From Unio delphinus (taxonomy: Eukaryota; Mollusca; Bivalvia; Unionida; Unionidae): a stretch of DNA of 64,000 bases. The notes beneath the pieces are model-generated. The model was not told the DNA's origin. It saw only the letters and a list, made by a program, of their open reading frames with translations, and did not search any database. Below, in pieces: positions 51,648-59,895 of this stretch. The position numbers were made by a program, and so were the translations under genes. How positions within the stretch are numbered: the stretch's first letter is position 1; every line of letters starts with the position of its first letter. The stretch is from positions 8,443,501 to 8,507,500 of the forward strand of contig JAQISU010000036.1 of NCBI GenBank assembly GCA_029339505.1. The letters run 5' to 3'.

Positions 51648-52126
51648 TTAGTAAACTGTTCCTGGGATTCTCAGATCTGATCCGTGAACGGATCTCCCGC
51701 TGTACCATGAATAAGGGGTTCCTGGTAGTCTTAGACCCTTTCCCTTTTTTTTATAACCCTGCCCAGTTGCCATTTTTAGTGCCATCCATGCCGCGGCCCC
51801 AACGGTTCCTATCCTCGCCGCTTTAGCCACCGCTGGGGCTGCTGCTGCAATCAAAGCCGGAATGAAAGCTAACAACGGGAATATACTGCCGGTTTTAATC
51901 ATATTTTTGATAGCAGCCGCAGAGAGAGTGATCTGAACGCCCTTTTATCCTTGAAAGCATCATTGAAGTGTTTCACTTGGCGAGTTGTCAGCGACAACTT
52001 ATTCGCCCCGCCAGTCATCTGATTGTGTTTCAACGTGATTTTGGTTCCACATCGCTTAGCCGATTCTGATTGCAATTTCTTTAGTTGACCTGAGGTCAAT
52101 GTAACACCGATATGGCTGTATGACAT
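51648..52126 (-). pseudogene. Polinton small virion protein, basic/hydrophobic, one frameshift
   Basis: ATG at 52126. The first half has paired repeats of the type 'LTxxQxxKL' (GVTLTSGQLKKLQSESAKRC and KLSLTTRQVKHFNDAFKDK). A frame change lies near 51,945. The second half begins MIKTGSIFPLLAFIPALIAA, then APAVAKAARIG and a Lys-Gly-rich tail (GQGYKKKGKGLRLP). A hydrophobic Ala-rich segment followed by a basic tail recalls adenovirus core proteins pX/pVI and the equivalent Polinton gene. The match is by layout and by recollection of Polinton sequences. Its stop overlaps the upstream extension of the protease frame. Confidence 0.68.
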
Positions 52127-52149
52127 TATACAATAACAGATTAATTCTA

Positions 52150-52229
52150 AATCGCAAAGCGATTCAATGGAAAAATCGAGAAAATCGTTTACGATTTCAA
52201 CAAGGATTTTCTGAATCTTGAAGAGATTC
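52150..52229. promoter_or_regulatory. Three palindromes upstream of the gene starting at 52126
   Basis: aatcgc-aaa-gcgatt (52150-52164), aaatcg-ttta-cgattt (52182-52197) and gaatct-tgaag-agattc (52213-52229). They fill the gap between the capsid gene stop (52233) and the next ATG (52126). Confidence 0.75.
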
Positions 52230-52232
52230 CAA

Positions 52233-53606
52233 TCAAAGATTTTCCACTGGTGCATCTACCACTCTCATTCTTCCGCCAACACCTTCGAGTAGCATTGATT
52301 TGTCGCTGAGAATGACAGCAACCGCTCTATAATTAGCAATAGTACCACAAAGCACATTAGATCTAAAGTGTATATCAACGACGGATTGTCTTGTTAAATC
52401 AAGATGTTCCAACGAAAAATAATAGATCGGATATAAATTCTTAAAATTAAATTGTGATATTTGCAGACCAGTATCAACATTTTGATCGCGTGCCATAAAT
52501 GACAACAACCCATGATACACGTGAGCAATATGATTTTGACCGTAATCAAGTTGTACATCTTCAGATGGTTCCTGCTGGCCGTTTATTCTCAGTGAGACGT
52601 CTTTAACACCTAATTGATCAAATATCATATGGCTGAAACTTTGATCGCCAACTTGTGTGTTATCCTGTAACGCAATAAATATATGACGTGGCGCAGCAAT
52701 GCCTTGTTTTGATGCTAGGTTCCACGTAAATAACCCATTAATATTTGATTGTTTAACATCTGCACTTACCGTTAGCCAACTTAGTAATGATTTTCCTCCT
52801 TGGTCCATGAATGATAGTAATCGATCTTCTGCGGTGATTGATGGAGTCAACACTGGCATCCACAATGATCGCTTTGTTAAAATGACTTATCAGCATCAGC
52901 ATCTGGATTTGCATCATCTGCTGAAATCCTCCGAATTGCGTCATCGTCAGTACCTTTTCGCACGAGTGCTACTGTATGCTTTGCTCCGTAGATAACTTTT
53001 CGAACATTTCTACAGAATCCAAATATATGATGCAGTGGAATCGCGCATGAAAATGATCTACGCGCTCCTCCTAACATTAATATACGTGTTGCAGCTCCTA
53101 GATTGAAATTAGGATCATTGTTTATAATCATATCCTCGATACCAGCAGGAGCAGGAGGACCAGCACGATCATTTGGTCGTCTTATATTAAATTGATTACC
53201 TCCAGCGGTATTTTTAACATCCTTCGCAAACATCATAGAAGGTCCTGCTGATCTTGTATAATCATCGGAATATCTCGCTAACCCGATTATTGTTTCCATC
53301 GATGAGATATCTTGCACTCTCAAATAGCGCCATGATACCATTATTGACAAACCCGACTTGAGTACCAACTGGATACGGTGCTGGTACAGCAGGAGTACCA
53401 GCAGCTGTTACAAGTTCTCCTTCTACTTCAATAAACGCTTCAGTGGGTAGAAAGTATTTACTGGAATCATGAACTTGAAGTTCAATTCTTGATCGACTAT
53501 TTGAGTCTGTTGCATGATAGGCGTAATATTGATAATCGCGTACAGAATCATCCTTGCGAACTGGGGCGTCTATATCAAACGCTGGATCAGGTGACCATTT
53601 GAACAT
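52233..53606 (-). pseudogene. Major capsid protein (double-jelly-roll type), two frameshifts
   Basis: Blocks on the minus strand: WSPDPAFDIDAPVRKDDSVR and DYQYYAYHATDSNSRS; KYFLPTEAFIEVEGELV; GFVNNGIMALFESARYLIDG; then, after a frame change near 53300 with apparent loss of a few codons, GLARYSDDYTRSAG and AIPLHHIFGFCRNVRKVIYG; HTVALVRKGTDDDAIRRI; a second frame change near 52880; and WMPVLTPSITAEDRLL to the stop at 52233. These match the Polinton capsid group with the 'VNNGIMxLF' and 'IPLxHIFGF' signatures, as I recall it. ATG candidates are 53675 and 53606. The frame opens further to 53735 only through a GTG codon, and two palindromes lie in that leader, so 53606 is preferred. Confidence 0.88.
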
Positions 53607-53648
53607 TTTATTCGATTTATCAAAGTCTAAATCGCGAAATCCGTAGGT

Positions 53649-53702
53649 GAAAATCCTATGGATTTTCCATTTCATCGTCGTGGGAAAAATCCTACGGATT
53701 TT
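53649..53702. promoter_or_regulatory. Two palindromes upstream of the capsid gene
   Basis: gaaaatcc-tat-ggattttc (53649-53667) and aaaatcc-tac-ggatttt (53686-53702), 43-96 bp upstream of the preferred capsid ATG at 53606. Confidence 0.8.
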
Positions 53703-53718
53703 CACGCTAGCGTTTTCG

Positions 53719-54186
53719 TCATGGTTGTAAGCCACTTCCCGCTATCATATTTGCGACGTTGCTTTGGTCGTTGGTGGATGATGGAGTCATCAATGACGGA
53801 GTCACCAGCGCCGCTAGTTTTTGATCTAATGCGTTATTTATACTATTACTAACAATTGCAGGCATATCCGCTGTAGACGGCAATGGTTCCGGTTTTGAAA
53901 ATCCTTTGGATTTTCCCCGTCGAACTAGCGCTGTCAATTTATCCTTCGCGGCTGAAAACGCTTTCCCGGCAAGATCTCCAACAGCGCTAATACCCTTATC
54001 ACGAATGACATCAATGGCTTTCATCGATAATTGTTTTACTAGCGGCGTCACTTTTGGAACCATTTTTACAAATAACCCTGCAATTGTATTACCGAAACCA
54101 TCGCCATAGTATGCTCTATAAACTGGAAACCGTGAATTAACTACATAGACGCTGGCTGGTTTGTCATGGTTGTAGTGTATGATCAT
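53719..54186 (-). CDS. Polinton small virion-type protein (pVI/pX-like layout), 155 aa
   Basis: Open from the ATG at 54186 to 53719. N-terminus NSRFPVYRAYYGDGFGNTIA, then GLFVKMVPKVTPLVKQLSMK, an amphipathic stretch followed by AIDVIRDKGISAVGDLAGKA, a basic RRGKSKG and a Thr/Ser/Asn-rich tail. 'PVYRG...G.G....GLF....P.....' is a signature I recall from small Polinton/adintovirus proteins placed next to the capsid gene and compared to adenovirus minor virion proteins. A palindrome (53897-53915) lies within the frame and encodes GKSKGFSK. The frame is unbroken. The role in the particle is inferred. Confidence 0.72.
   Translation of the reverse strand: MIIHYNHDKPASVYVVNSRFPVYRAYYGDGFGNTIAGLFVKMVPKVTPLVKQLSMKAIDVIRDKGISAVGDLAGKAFSAAKDKLTALVRRGKSKGFSKPEPLPSTADMPAIVSNSINNALDQKLAALVTPSLMTPSSTNDQSNVANMIAGSGLQP
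53897..53915. promoter_or_regulatory. Palindrome inside the 155-aa gene
   Basis: gaaaatcc-ttt-ggattttc, the same consensus as the palindromes at 53649, 53686 and 54277. It adds codons in frame rather than breaking the gene. Confidence 0.8.
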
Positions 54187-54215
54187 TCTTATTCAATTGT
54201 TATTTATCTAATCGT

Positions 54216-54295
54216 GAAATCGTAAATGATTTCCAATCCTTTGGATTTTCAGTCGCCGTGGTAACCATCCGTAGGTGAAAATTCTAGGAATTTTC
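54216..54295. promoter_or_regulatory. Three palindromes upstream of the gene starting at 54186
   Basis: gaaatc-gtaaat-gatttc (54216-54233), aatcc-ttt-ggatt (54236-54248) and gaaaattc-tag-gaattttc (54277-54295). The first two lie in the gap before the ATG, and the third is in the last codons of the preceding gene. Confidence 0.78.
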
Positions 54296-55335
54296 CATTT
54301 TCCACTAACTCATCAATGAAATCTCGATATGTTGCAATGTTCATGATGCCACCTTGAAATAACCGCCTGCAGATATCAGCTGCTTCATTGATTATTTCCG
54401 GTGAGTTATTTCCAGCTCGTTTCCCTCCGATGAGAACTTCTAATCGTGATATATCACCAATAACATTACCAGGACATTGAATTGAAATTCCACTGGAATC
54501 TCTTAATCCCTTATCGATACTATAACCAGTTGCTGCATCCAGTTTTTCTGAATCCGTGCTTTGTAAATGATCAAGAGTATCATCTCGATCATCATCATCA
54601 GGTATATACAATGGTCCAAGCGAGGATTCTTTTTGTTTTCTAGATATTTTCTTTGAAGGTTGATGTCGCTTTCTTTGCAATTTTTGCGGTTTTTGTTGTT
54701 GTTTAAACTCTTCATATTGTTTATACACTGTACCCACCATCTTGATATATTCAATGTATGATGCACTTGTTGTGTCAATTTGACTTGTTTTAGTTTTGAT
54801 TTTGTAGAATACATCAGCCCAATGATGTTCTGGTTTCAACATTTTTTTTCTGTTTTCATAAGTCGTAACAACAAGCGCAGGAATTTTTGCTGGATCGGTC
54901 TTATCAATTGCTGCTAACCCTTCCTCGTTAAATCTCGCGCGTAAATCATCTACTGTTCCTTTTTATTCAAGTGGTTTAGATAATTCAGTAACATCAATAT
55001 ATCCTAATCGTTCAATTTCCTGCTGAGCTGATATATCACCGTGGAGAATTTGTACAACTTGTTTTGTTTGTTCAGTTCCTGTTGCTATTTTTTCAAGTTC
55101 AATAATAAGAGGTTTTCCCGTAGTCTCGGGAACATCTCCCCATATAACACGATCTACCCCCTTTCGTTGCTGTGGTTATTGGTTTAAACAATGCTTCAGG
55201 TCCCACAGCAAAATCCGTTTGTAAACTCTGTCTAGCTTGCAGTGTATTCCTTACAGAGTCGCGGATTGGTATAAATTTTTTGATCGCGTCCAGTCTCACA
55301 CGAGCCAATCGGGTCGTTGATGCTTCATTTACCAT
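54249..55335 (-). pseudogene. Polinton uncharacterised protein (about 360 codons), one frameshift and one stop
   Basis: ATG at 55335, then EASTTRLARVRLDAIKKFIP and LQTDFAVGPEALFKPITTAT. A G-run near 55,157 shifts the frame. The next frame has QKEI-type helices (DISAQQEIERLGYIDVTELS) and a TAA at 54963-54965. It then continues in frame through PEHHWADVFYKIKTKTSQID, a Lys/Gln-rich linker, an Asp-rich stretch (PDDDDRDDTLDHL) and SIDELVENGKF-type helices to the stop at 54249. I recall long, mostly helical proteins of this kind next to the capsid genes of Polintons but no function. Three palindromes precede its ATG. Confidence 0.62.
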
Positions 55336-55350
55336 TATTCAAATTGTAAT

Positions 55351-55469
55351 CAATTTTCCAATTTGAATCTCGAAGAGATTTTCATGTAAAACAATTTTCC
55401 AATTTGAATCTCGAAGAGATTTTCCAGAGATTCCAATCAAAGAGTTTCAAGTGAAAAATCTTCGATTTT
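55351..55469. promoter_or_regulatory. Direct repeat and three palindromes upstream of the gene starting at 55335
   Basis: A 33-bp direct repeat (55351-55383 and 55392-55424), each copy containing aatctc-gaa-gagatt (55366-55380 and 55407-55421). Then comes aaaatc-ttc-gatttt (55455-55469). It lies between the divergent minus-strand gene and the plus-strand helicase remnant, where a promoter is expected. Confidence 0.78.
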
Positions 55470-55672
55470 CGGGGAAAAGTCTACAAGAAATCCCATGCAA
55501 AATCGACCATTTGACCCTACTGAAAACAACATAAATTTGTGGTCATTTTTGTCGTTTTTTAGTCGTTTTTGACCGATTTTTGTCAGTTTTGTGTCTTTTT
55601 TTATGATTTTTTACTCAAAATCATTCTTAAGAGAAAAAGTCTACGACGCTGATATCTAACACACACATACAG

Positions 55673-56555
55673 ACTTGCCAGAGAGATGAAACAACGAGGG
55701 GTAAATGTTTGTACTTATCACAGTTTCTTTCGATGGAAAGGCGATGAATGGACTCCTAATTGAATGGGCGAGACATTTATTCCTGAAGTCATAATTTGGG
55801 TTGAGATATGCACGGTGTCATTAGATGTATTACAAAAATTTCTTGATTGGTTATTGCACGCGAATACAAAAGTCGTCATGTGCGGCGATCATGGCCAACC
55901 ACCACCATTTCTCGGTTTATCGCCACATGATTGGCTAAAGAATTTCGTAGACTATTATGAAGAAATTAACACCGATCATAGAGCACTTGGTGAACAATTA
56001 CGCGAGTTCAAGAAACTAATAAGATTACAAACTTATATAATTCAATGTGAGATAGCGCGTGAAATAATTTCGGAAACTCCAATGAATGATTTTTGGGAAA
56101 CGTGGAAACCAAACGATTTGATAATCGCAAGTAGAAAAATAGTCAGAGACACACTTCAGATGAAGTTATTTGAATTGCATAAAGAAAAGTTTGCAACACT
56201 TCCAAAGCCGCTGTGTTATCGGCCTACGGATACACGAAAACAGAATATTGAAGTTGATATTCCAGGCTTGACAGTGAAGCAGAATTTAGTGTTGAATTAT
56301 ATTGTGCTGGTTGATATCAGCGTCGTCGAAGATGCATTACGCGCTAATAAATCCCCATGGACGCTAGGTTACGCAGCGACGATATATTCTTCACAGGGAT
56401 TGACTATATAAGATACAATTGTTTGGATAGTGGATAATCACATCGAGTGGTCGAATTTAGTTTATCTCGCAGTATCCAGAGTACGAAGAATAAATCAACA
56501 TCAAAGAGTTATTTTAGAAAACGCTGAGGTGCTAGTTAAGACCACGCGGTGTTAA
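55673..56555 (+). pseudogene. SF1 (Pif1/RecD-type) helicase, 3' part only, with stops
   Basis: The frame is readable from about 55673 (REMKQRGVNVCTYHSFFRW), through a TGA at 55761-55763, then FIPEVIIWVEICTV (motif II region, where the acidic pair normally reads DE; here Val-Glu). Next come KVVMCGDHGQPPPFLGLSPH (motif III), DHRALGEQLREFKKLIR, DLIIASRKIVRD, then LGYAATIYSSQGLTI (motif V), a TAA at 56409-56411, and LVYLAVSRVRRINQHQR (motif VI), ending at 56555. The nucleotide-binding motif I and everything before it are missing. It lies where a Polinton would carry its polymerase gene. I infer a deletion removed polymerase and the 5' half of the helicase. It overlaps the integrase 3' end by about 24 bp, tail to tail. 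Confidence 0.83.
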
Positions 56556-57476
56556 TTGAGTATCCTCGAGTATCACTTGCAGTTGTTCACGAGTAAATCC
56601 TCGCTGAGGAGCATTTGAATCCAGTTTATAAATTGCTGGTCTACCCGTAGATCGTGTTATACTAGATATTTTATGCGCGGTAACACTCCAAATAGGATCA
56701 GTAGCCCTTTTTTGTGCCACCTTCAAGCTCTCCTGGTTCGTATAAATACCTAACAGTGACATTACCGAGTATTGGTTGTTTTGAAAAATCTTTTTGTGGT
56801 TTTATGGTATAGACTTCTTTTTAATCGCGTTGTTAGGTTTCATCTTGATTGTTCGAGTAATTTCATTATTCAGCGCGGTAATCACAGCTGGTAATCTCTT
56901 GACCCATTCACGGGATCGTTTATCCTAAATGAATTCCTTTGCGTATTAATATCCAAATAACCGCTCAGCAAGTGTCCGATTAAACCGTTCAACAATTGCC
57001 TGATTACGATGTAGTGCAGTATGCCCTCGTCTGATGGTGACATTATGATGTTTCATTGTTGATAACACTGCACCCTGAAATTCCTTGCCAGGATCAACTT
57101 GTAACAGATTTGGCCAGCGCAGAGGGCCCCTTCGATAAATCCTTTCAAATGCAGAAGCAACTGCAGTGGCCGACTTTGTCTTTAGCAGTTCTGCTTGTTT
57201 GTATCGACTCACAACATCAACTACAGTTAACGCGTATTTGTAACCACCATCATGCGGCAGAAATAATATATCAGCATGATGAACTTCATTAGGACCGGTC
57301 ACATCAAAATGCGAGTAGTTAATTTGTTTAGGCCGCGGTAGATAAATTTTCCATATCGCCTGTTTGGATAACCAATTAGCCGCGGTGGTGTATTTCACCG
57401 ATGCTGCACTAGCGAGTTTATTGATTGCTGCTTTACCCATCCAGTATCCTTTTGGAGAATAGTAAATAGATTCCAT
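56532..57476 (-). pseudogene. Polinton rve-type integrase, broken
   Basis: ATG at 57476 (MESIYYSPKGYWMGKAAI). The N-terminal helical domain has ANWLSKQAIWKIYLPRPKQ. The catalytic core has HHADILFLPHDGGYKYALTV (Asp), LLQVDPGKEFQGAV (Asp) and RNQAIVERFNRTLAERLFG (Glu), with 34 residues between the second Asp and the Glu. The C-terminal region has a TAA at 56946-56948, a TAG at 56925-56927, the block EWVKRLPAVITALNNEITR, frame changes near 56,820 and 56,715, then ATDPIWSVTAHKISSI and RGFTREQLQVILEDTQL, the chromo/SH3-like tail of Polinton integrases. The DDE triad is intact but the tail is destroyed, so transposition by this protein is not expected. Confidence 0.92.
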
Positions 57477-57483
57477 GTTGTTA

Positions 57484-58011
57484 TTAATTACCAGCACCTA
57501 ACATCAATTTACCTTTCATCGCCGATTTTACTAACCATGAAGCTAATATTTCTTTAAAGGATTTATCAGTGAATCAATTTCACATCTGCGATATGTCTGT
57601 GTTGCAGATTGCTGCTTTTATAAGCGACATCATGAGCATGACACGCCTTATCAATGGCGTTTATTGGTTGTTCACCATGTCGGGGTTGGTTTTGATCATC
57701 GAGTCTAATATCGAGTCTAGTCCCGGGTCCACAATAACTATACCCTGGAAGGTGTTTTTCTCCTGGATACTTTGCTCTTGGTGTTCCGGGAGTTTAGTTA
57801 GCTTGGCTGCAATATCACCTCCTCGTTTTTTTTTTTTAAAATCATCAGAAATGCTAGCATTTCCTGCAGATCTCATAGAAACAAATCTAAATTTCTTTGT
57901 ACTACATTGTACACACCTACCAGAAAGTGCCGATCGGTTATTTTTAGTTGTAATCGTCGTCAAGTCATCTGTGCCAGTACGCGCCTTACACTTCACAAAA
58001 TATAGATCCAT
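57484..58011 (-). pseudogene. Zinc ribbon (DUF5679-like) plus phospholipase A2-like domain, two frameshifts
   Basis: ATG at 58011. Residues 1-45: MDLYFVKCKARTGTDDLTTI then NNRSALSGRCVQCSTKKFRF. The spacing is that of a four-Cys ribbon, but the first Cys is Phe (F5), leaving C8, C33 and C36. A Lys-rich linker and a GGDIAAKLTKLPEH block follow, then a frame change near 57,750. The new frame carries a Ca-loop-type YCGPGT (57719-57736) and DKACHAHDVAYKS (HD motif at 57620-57634), as in the parvovirus VP1 and other viral PLA2 domains. A second frame change near 57,570 precedes the tail ending at 57484. In parvoviruses this domain opens endosomal membranes; here the role is inferred. It is seven bases upstream of the integrase ATG. 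Confidence 0.82.
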
Positions 58012-58016
58012 AATTT

Positions 58017-58673
58017 ATGTATAACAACATGAATGTAATTGATTATTCAGCTACGCGACGACGGGAACCTTTTAAACACCACGCGATGTTGCCGAATTCA
58101 ATTAGAATGATTATAATCGGACCATCTGGAAGTGTCAAGACACAATTGTTACTTAATTTGATAACGAGATGGACGAAATGGGACAAGTTGTATTTGATAG
58201 CTCCGAGTTTAGACGATCAGCGATGTTACAATGTGTTAAAAGATTTTAATGACAAAGCGGTAGAAGAATCCGGCGAGGGTATTATTGAGTTTATATCCGA
58301 TATCGAAGAAGCACCGAGTATTGATGATATTGATGGAGGTATTAACAATTTGGTCGTATATGACGATGTGATGTTAGACAATCAAAAGAATCCAGCTAGG
58401 ATATTTTCCAGAGGCAGGCATAAAAACACTGATGTGATATATGTTACTCAACGATACACTCAAATACCAAAAGTGATCAGAGATAACTGCAATTTATTGT
58501 GTGTATTTAACGGAGTTGATACTCATACGCTATGAAATATTTGGCAAACTTGTTGTGGCGGTGATATGGATCATAATCAATTTAGAAATTTCTTTAGTCA
58601 CGCTGTCAATCCCACACGGATTTGTGACGATAAATTTATCAGACCCTCGGACGCGATATCGGATCGGACTTGA
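58017..58673 (+). pseudogene. FtsK/HerA-type genome-packaging ATPase, one stop, Walker A changed
   Basis: ATG at 58017 (alternatives 58029 and 58086). HHAMLPNSIRMIIIGPSGSV then KTQLLL is the Walker A region. It reads GPSGSVKT, with Val where the invariant second Gly should be (residue 40). KLYLIAPSLDD follows, then NNLVVYDDVM (Walker B, D116-D117) and VIYVTQRYTQIPKVIRDNC (sensor-type block). A TGA at 58533-58535 interrupts. The frame then continues through FRNFFSHAVNP to 58673. It is of the A32-like packaging ATPase family of Polintons, virophages and NCLDVs. It is the only plus-strand gene at this end, divergent from the zinc ribbon/PLA2 gene with ATGs five bases apart. Confidence 0.92.
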
Positions 58674-58696
58674 TAACATATTCGGTTAACAGATAA

Positions 58697-58919
58697 AGCA
58701 ACAGATACGGCGTCAATAGCGTCTTCGAGGAATTCGCCTCGTCGACGCTTTTTTACGCTCCATTGGCAAGGTTCTTAAACTCAAGAGGTTTTGAGAAACC
58801 CCTAATTTGACAAATAGAGCTTTAAAATCGTTAGGGCTCCATTTGGCAAAAGGAGACTTAAAATGTTTTGCTTAAAATCTACCCCAAATAGAGAAGTCCG
58901 ATTCGCCCCCTCTGCTGCT
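58697..58919 (-). repeat. Right terminal inverted repeat (223 bp)
   Basis: Reverse complement of the left arm: outer ~70 bp, one 83-bp unit (decayed, about 90 percent like the left ones) and the inner hairpin (58719-58748). It ends ...ctctgctgct before the GTTTG duplication. Confidence 0.93.
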
Positions 58920-58924
58920 GTTTG

Positions 58925-59180
58925 TGTTGTTCATTGGATCCACCAACCACTCGGTAAAAATTCTGTTACAATGTATTTATTGAAAATCTGTCTTTAATGG
59001 GTTGTCTCTTCTATAGCCCAATTCCATTATATTAAGGAAATAGTTGAAATACCATATTTATTACTAATCAACATGGACATTTCATAATTTGCCTTCGTCA
59101 ATGATTAGAACTAATTTCCCCACTGTCATATATGTATGTATTGTTGTTTTGGTGTTTTGATTGCTCTTTTATGTGTTGGG
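58925..59180. other. Right flank of the Polinton
   Basis: Unique sequence, nothing recognised. Confidence 0.5.
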
Positions 59181-59422
59181 ACCCCGAGTGGCCGAGTGGT
59201 CTAAAGCGCTGTCCGTTATTGATCACTGCCATCTCATCTCTGTCTACGTGCGTTCGAGTCTCAGATTCGGTCAATGTAGTTATGTAAGAAAGCTTGCCAG
59301 TAGGTTCTCGTGGGTCGGTGGTTCTTTCTGGGGTTATCCAGGTTCTTCCTCCACCATTAATACTGGCCACCATATATAGCCTATCTTGTGCTGAAAAATA
59401 GCGTTAAACCATAAAAAAAAAT
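59181..59422 (+). mobile_element. tRNA-derived SINE, plus strand
   Basis: tRNA-Leu/Ser-like head with A-box region GTGGCCGAGTGGTCTAAAGC (about 59188) and B-box region GTTCGAGTCTC (about 59252), a long variable-arm region, a tRNA-unrelated body containing gtgggtcggtggttctttc, and a 3' end cgttaaaccat followed by an A-run. It differs from the SINE at 8.5 kb. With no proper acceptor stem pairing, it is not scored as a tRNA gene. Confidence 0.75.
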
Positions 59423-59564
59423 CGAATCTTGTATGTGTTTTTACAATTGTTTCGCAGAAGGATGCTGCTGTTGACTTGCTGTTGACACTTAGTATCATGT
59501 CAAGATAAGCTTTCATGGCGGCAAATATAAATGGCGGAGAAAGAACATGGACAGTAATATAACA

Positions 59565-59895
59565 AAGAAGGTATATATGTTGTCAATACCTTGCTGTTGA
59601 CACTAGTAAGATATATTTGTCGTCAATACCATGCTATGGACACTAGTAAGATAGATTTGTTGTCAGCATCTTGCTGTTGACACTAGTAAGATATATTTGT
59701 TGTCAATACATTGTTGTTGACACTAGTAATAACTATTTGTTGGCAATACCTTGCTATTGATACTAGCAAGATATATATGTTGGCAATACCTTGCTGTTGA
59801 CACTAGTAAGATATATTTGTTGTCAATACCTTGCTATTGACACTAGTAAGATATATTTGTTGACAATACCTTGCTATTGACACTTTCTTGTTACC
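59565..59895. repeat. About 41-bp tandem repeat, 8 copies
   Basis: Unit tgttgtcaataccttgctgt followed by tgacactagtaagatatattt. Units are 40-42 bp with small changes. Confidence 0.93.

Larger units (their letters stand above)
46801..58919. mobile_element. Polinton/Maverick element, complete ends, 12.1 kb, no DNA polymerase
   Basis: Ends are inverted repeats beginning AGCAGCAGAGGGGGCGAATC, flanked by the direct repeat GTTTG (46796-46800 and 58920-58924). TGTTTG is possible if one base overlaps the end, close to the 6-bp duplication usual for Polintons. Inside are an rve integrase, FtsK/HerA-type ATPase, adenovirus-type protease, double-jelly-roll-type capsid gene and several small genes, mostly on the minus strand. 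Typical Polintons are 15-20 kb with a ~1000-codon family B polymerase. That gene is missing here, and only a helicase fragment stands in the matching region. Most genes carry frameshifts or stops, so the copy is inactive and non-autonomous. Confidence 0.93.

Noticed and set aside
53606..53735. Capsid gene start at 53735
   Set aside because: That codon is GTG, and two palindromes of the regulatory-looking family lie in the leader. An ATG at 53606 fits the conserved N-terminus better.
55764..56411. Complete helicase gene starting at 55764
   Set aside because: The same frame continues upstream of a TGA with family-like sequence and downstream of a TAA with motif VI, and motif I is absent. It is therefore a truncated, interrupted gene.
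59181..59265. tRNA-Leu or tRNA-Ser gene
   Set aside because: A and B boxes are present, but arms do not pair well and a SINE body with an A-rich tail follows.
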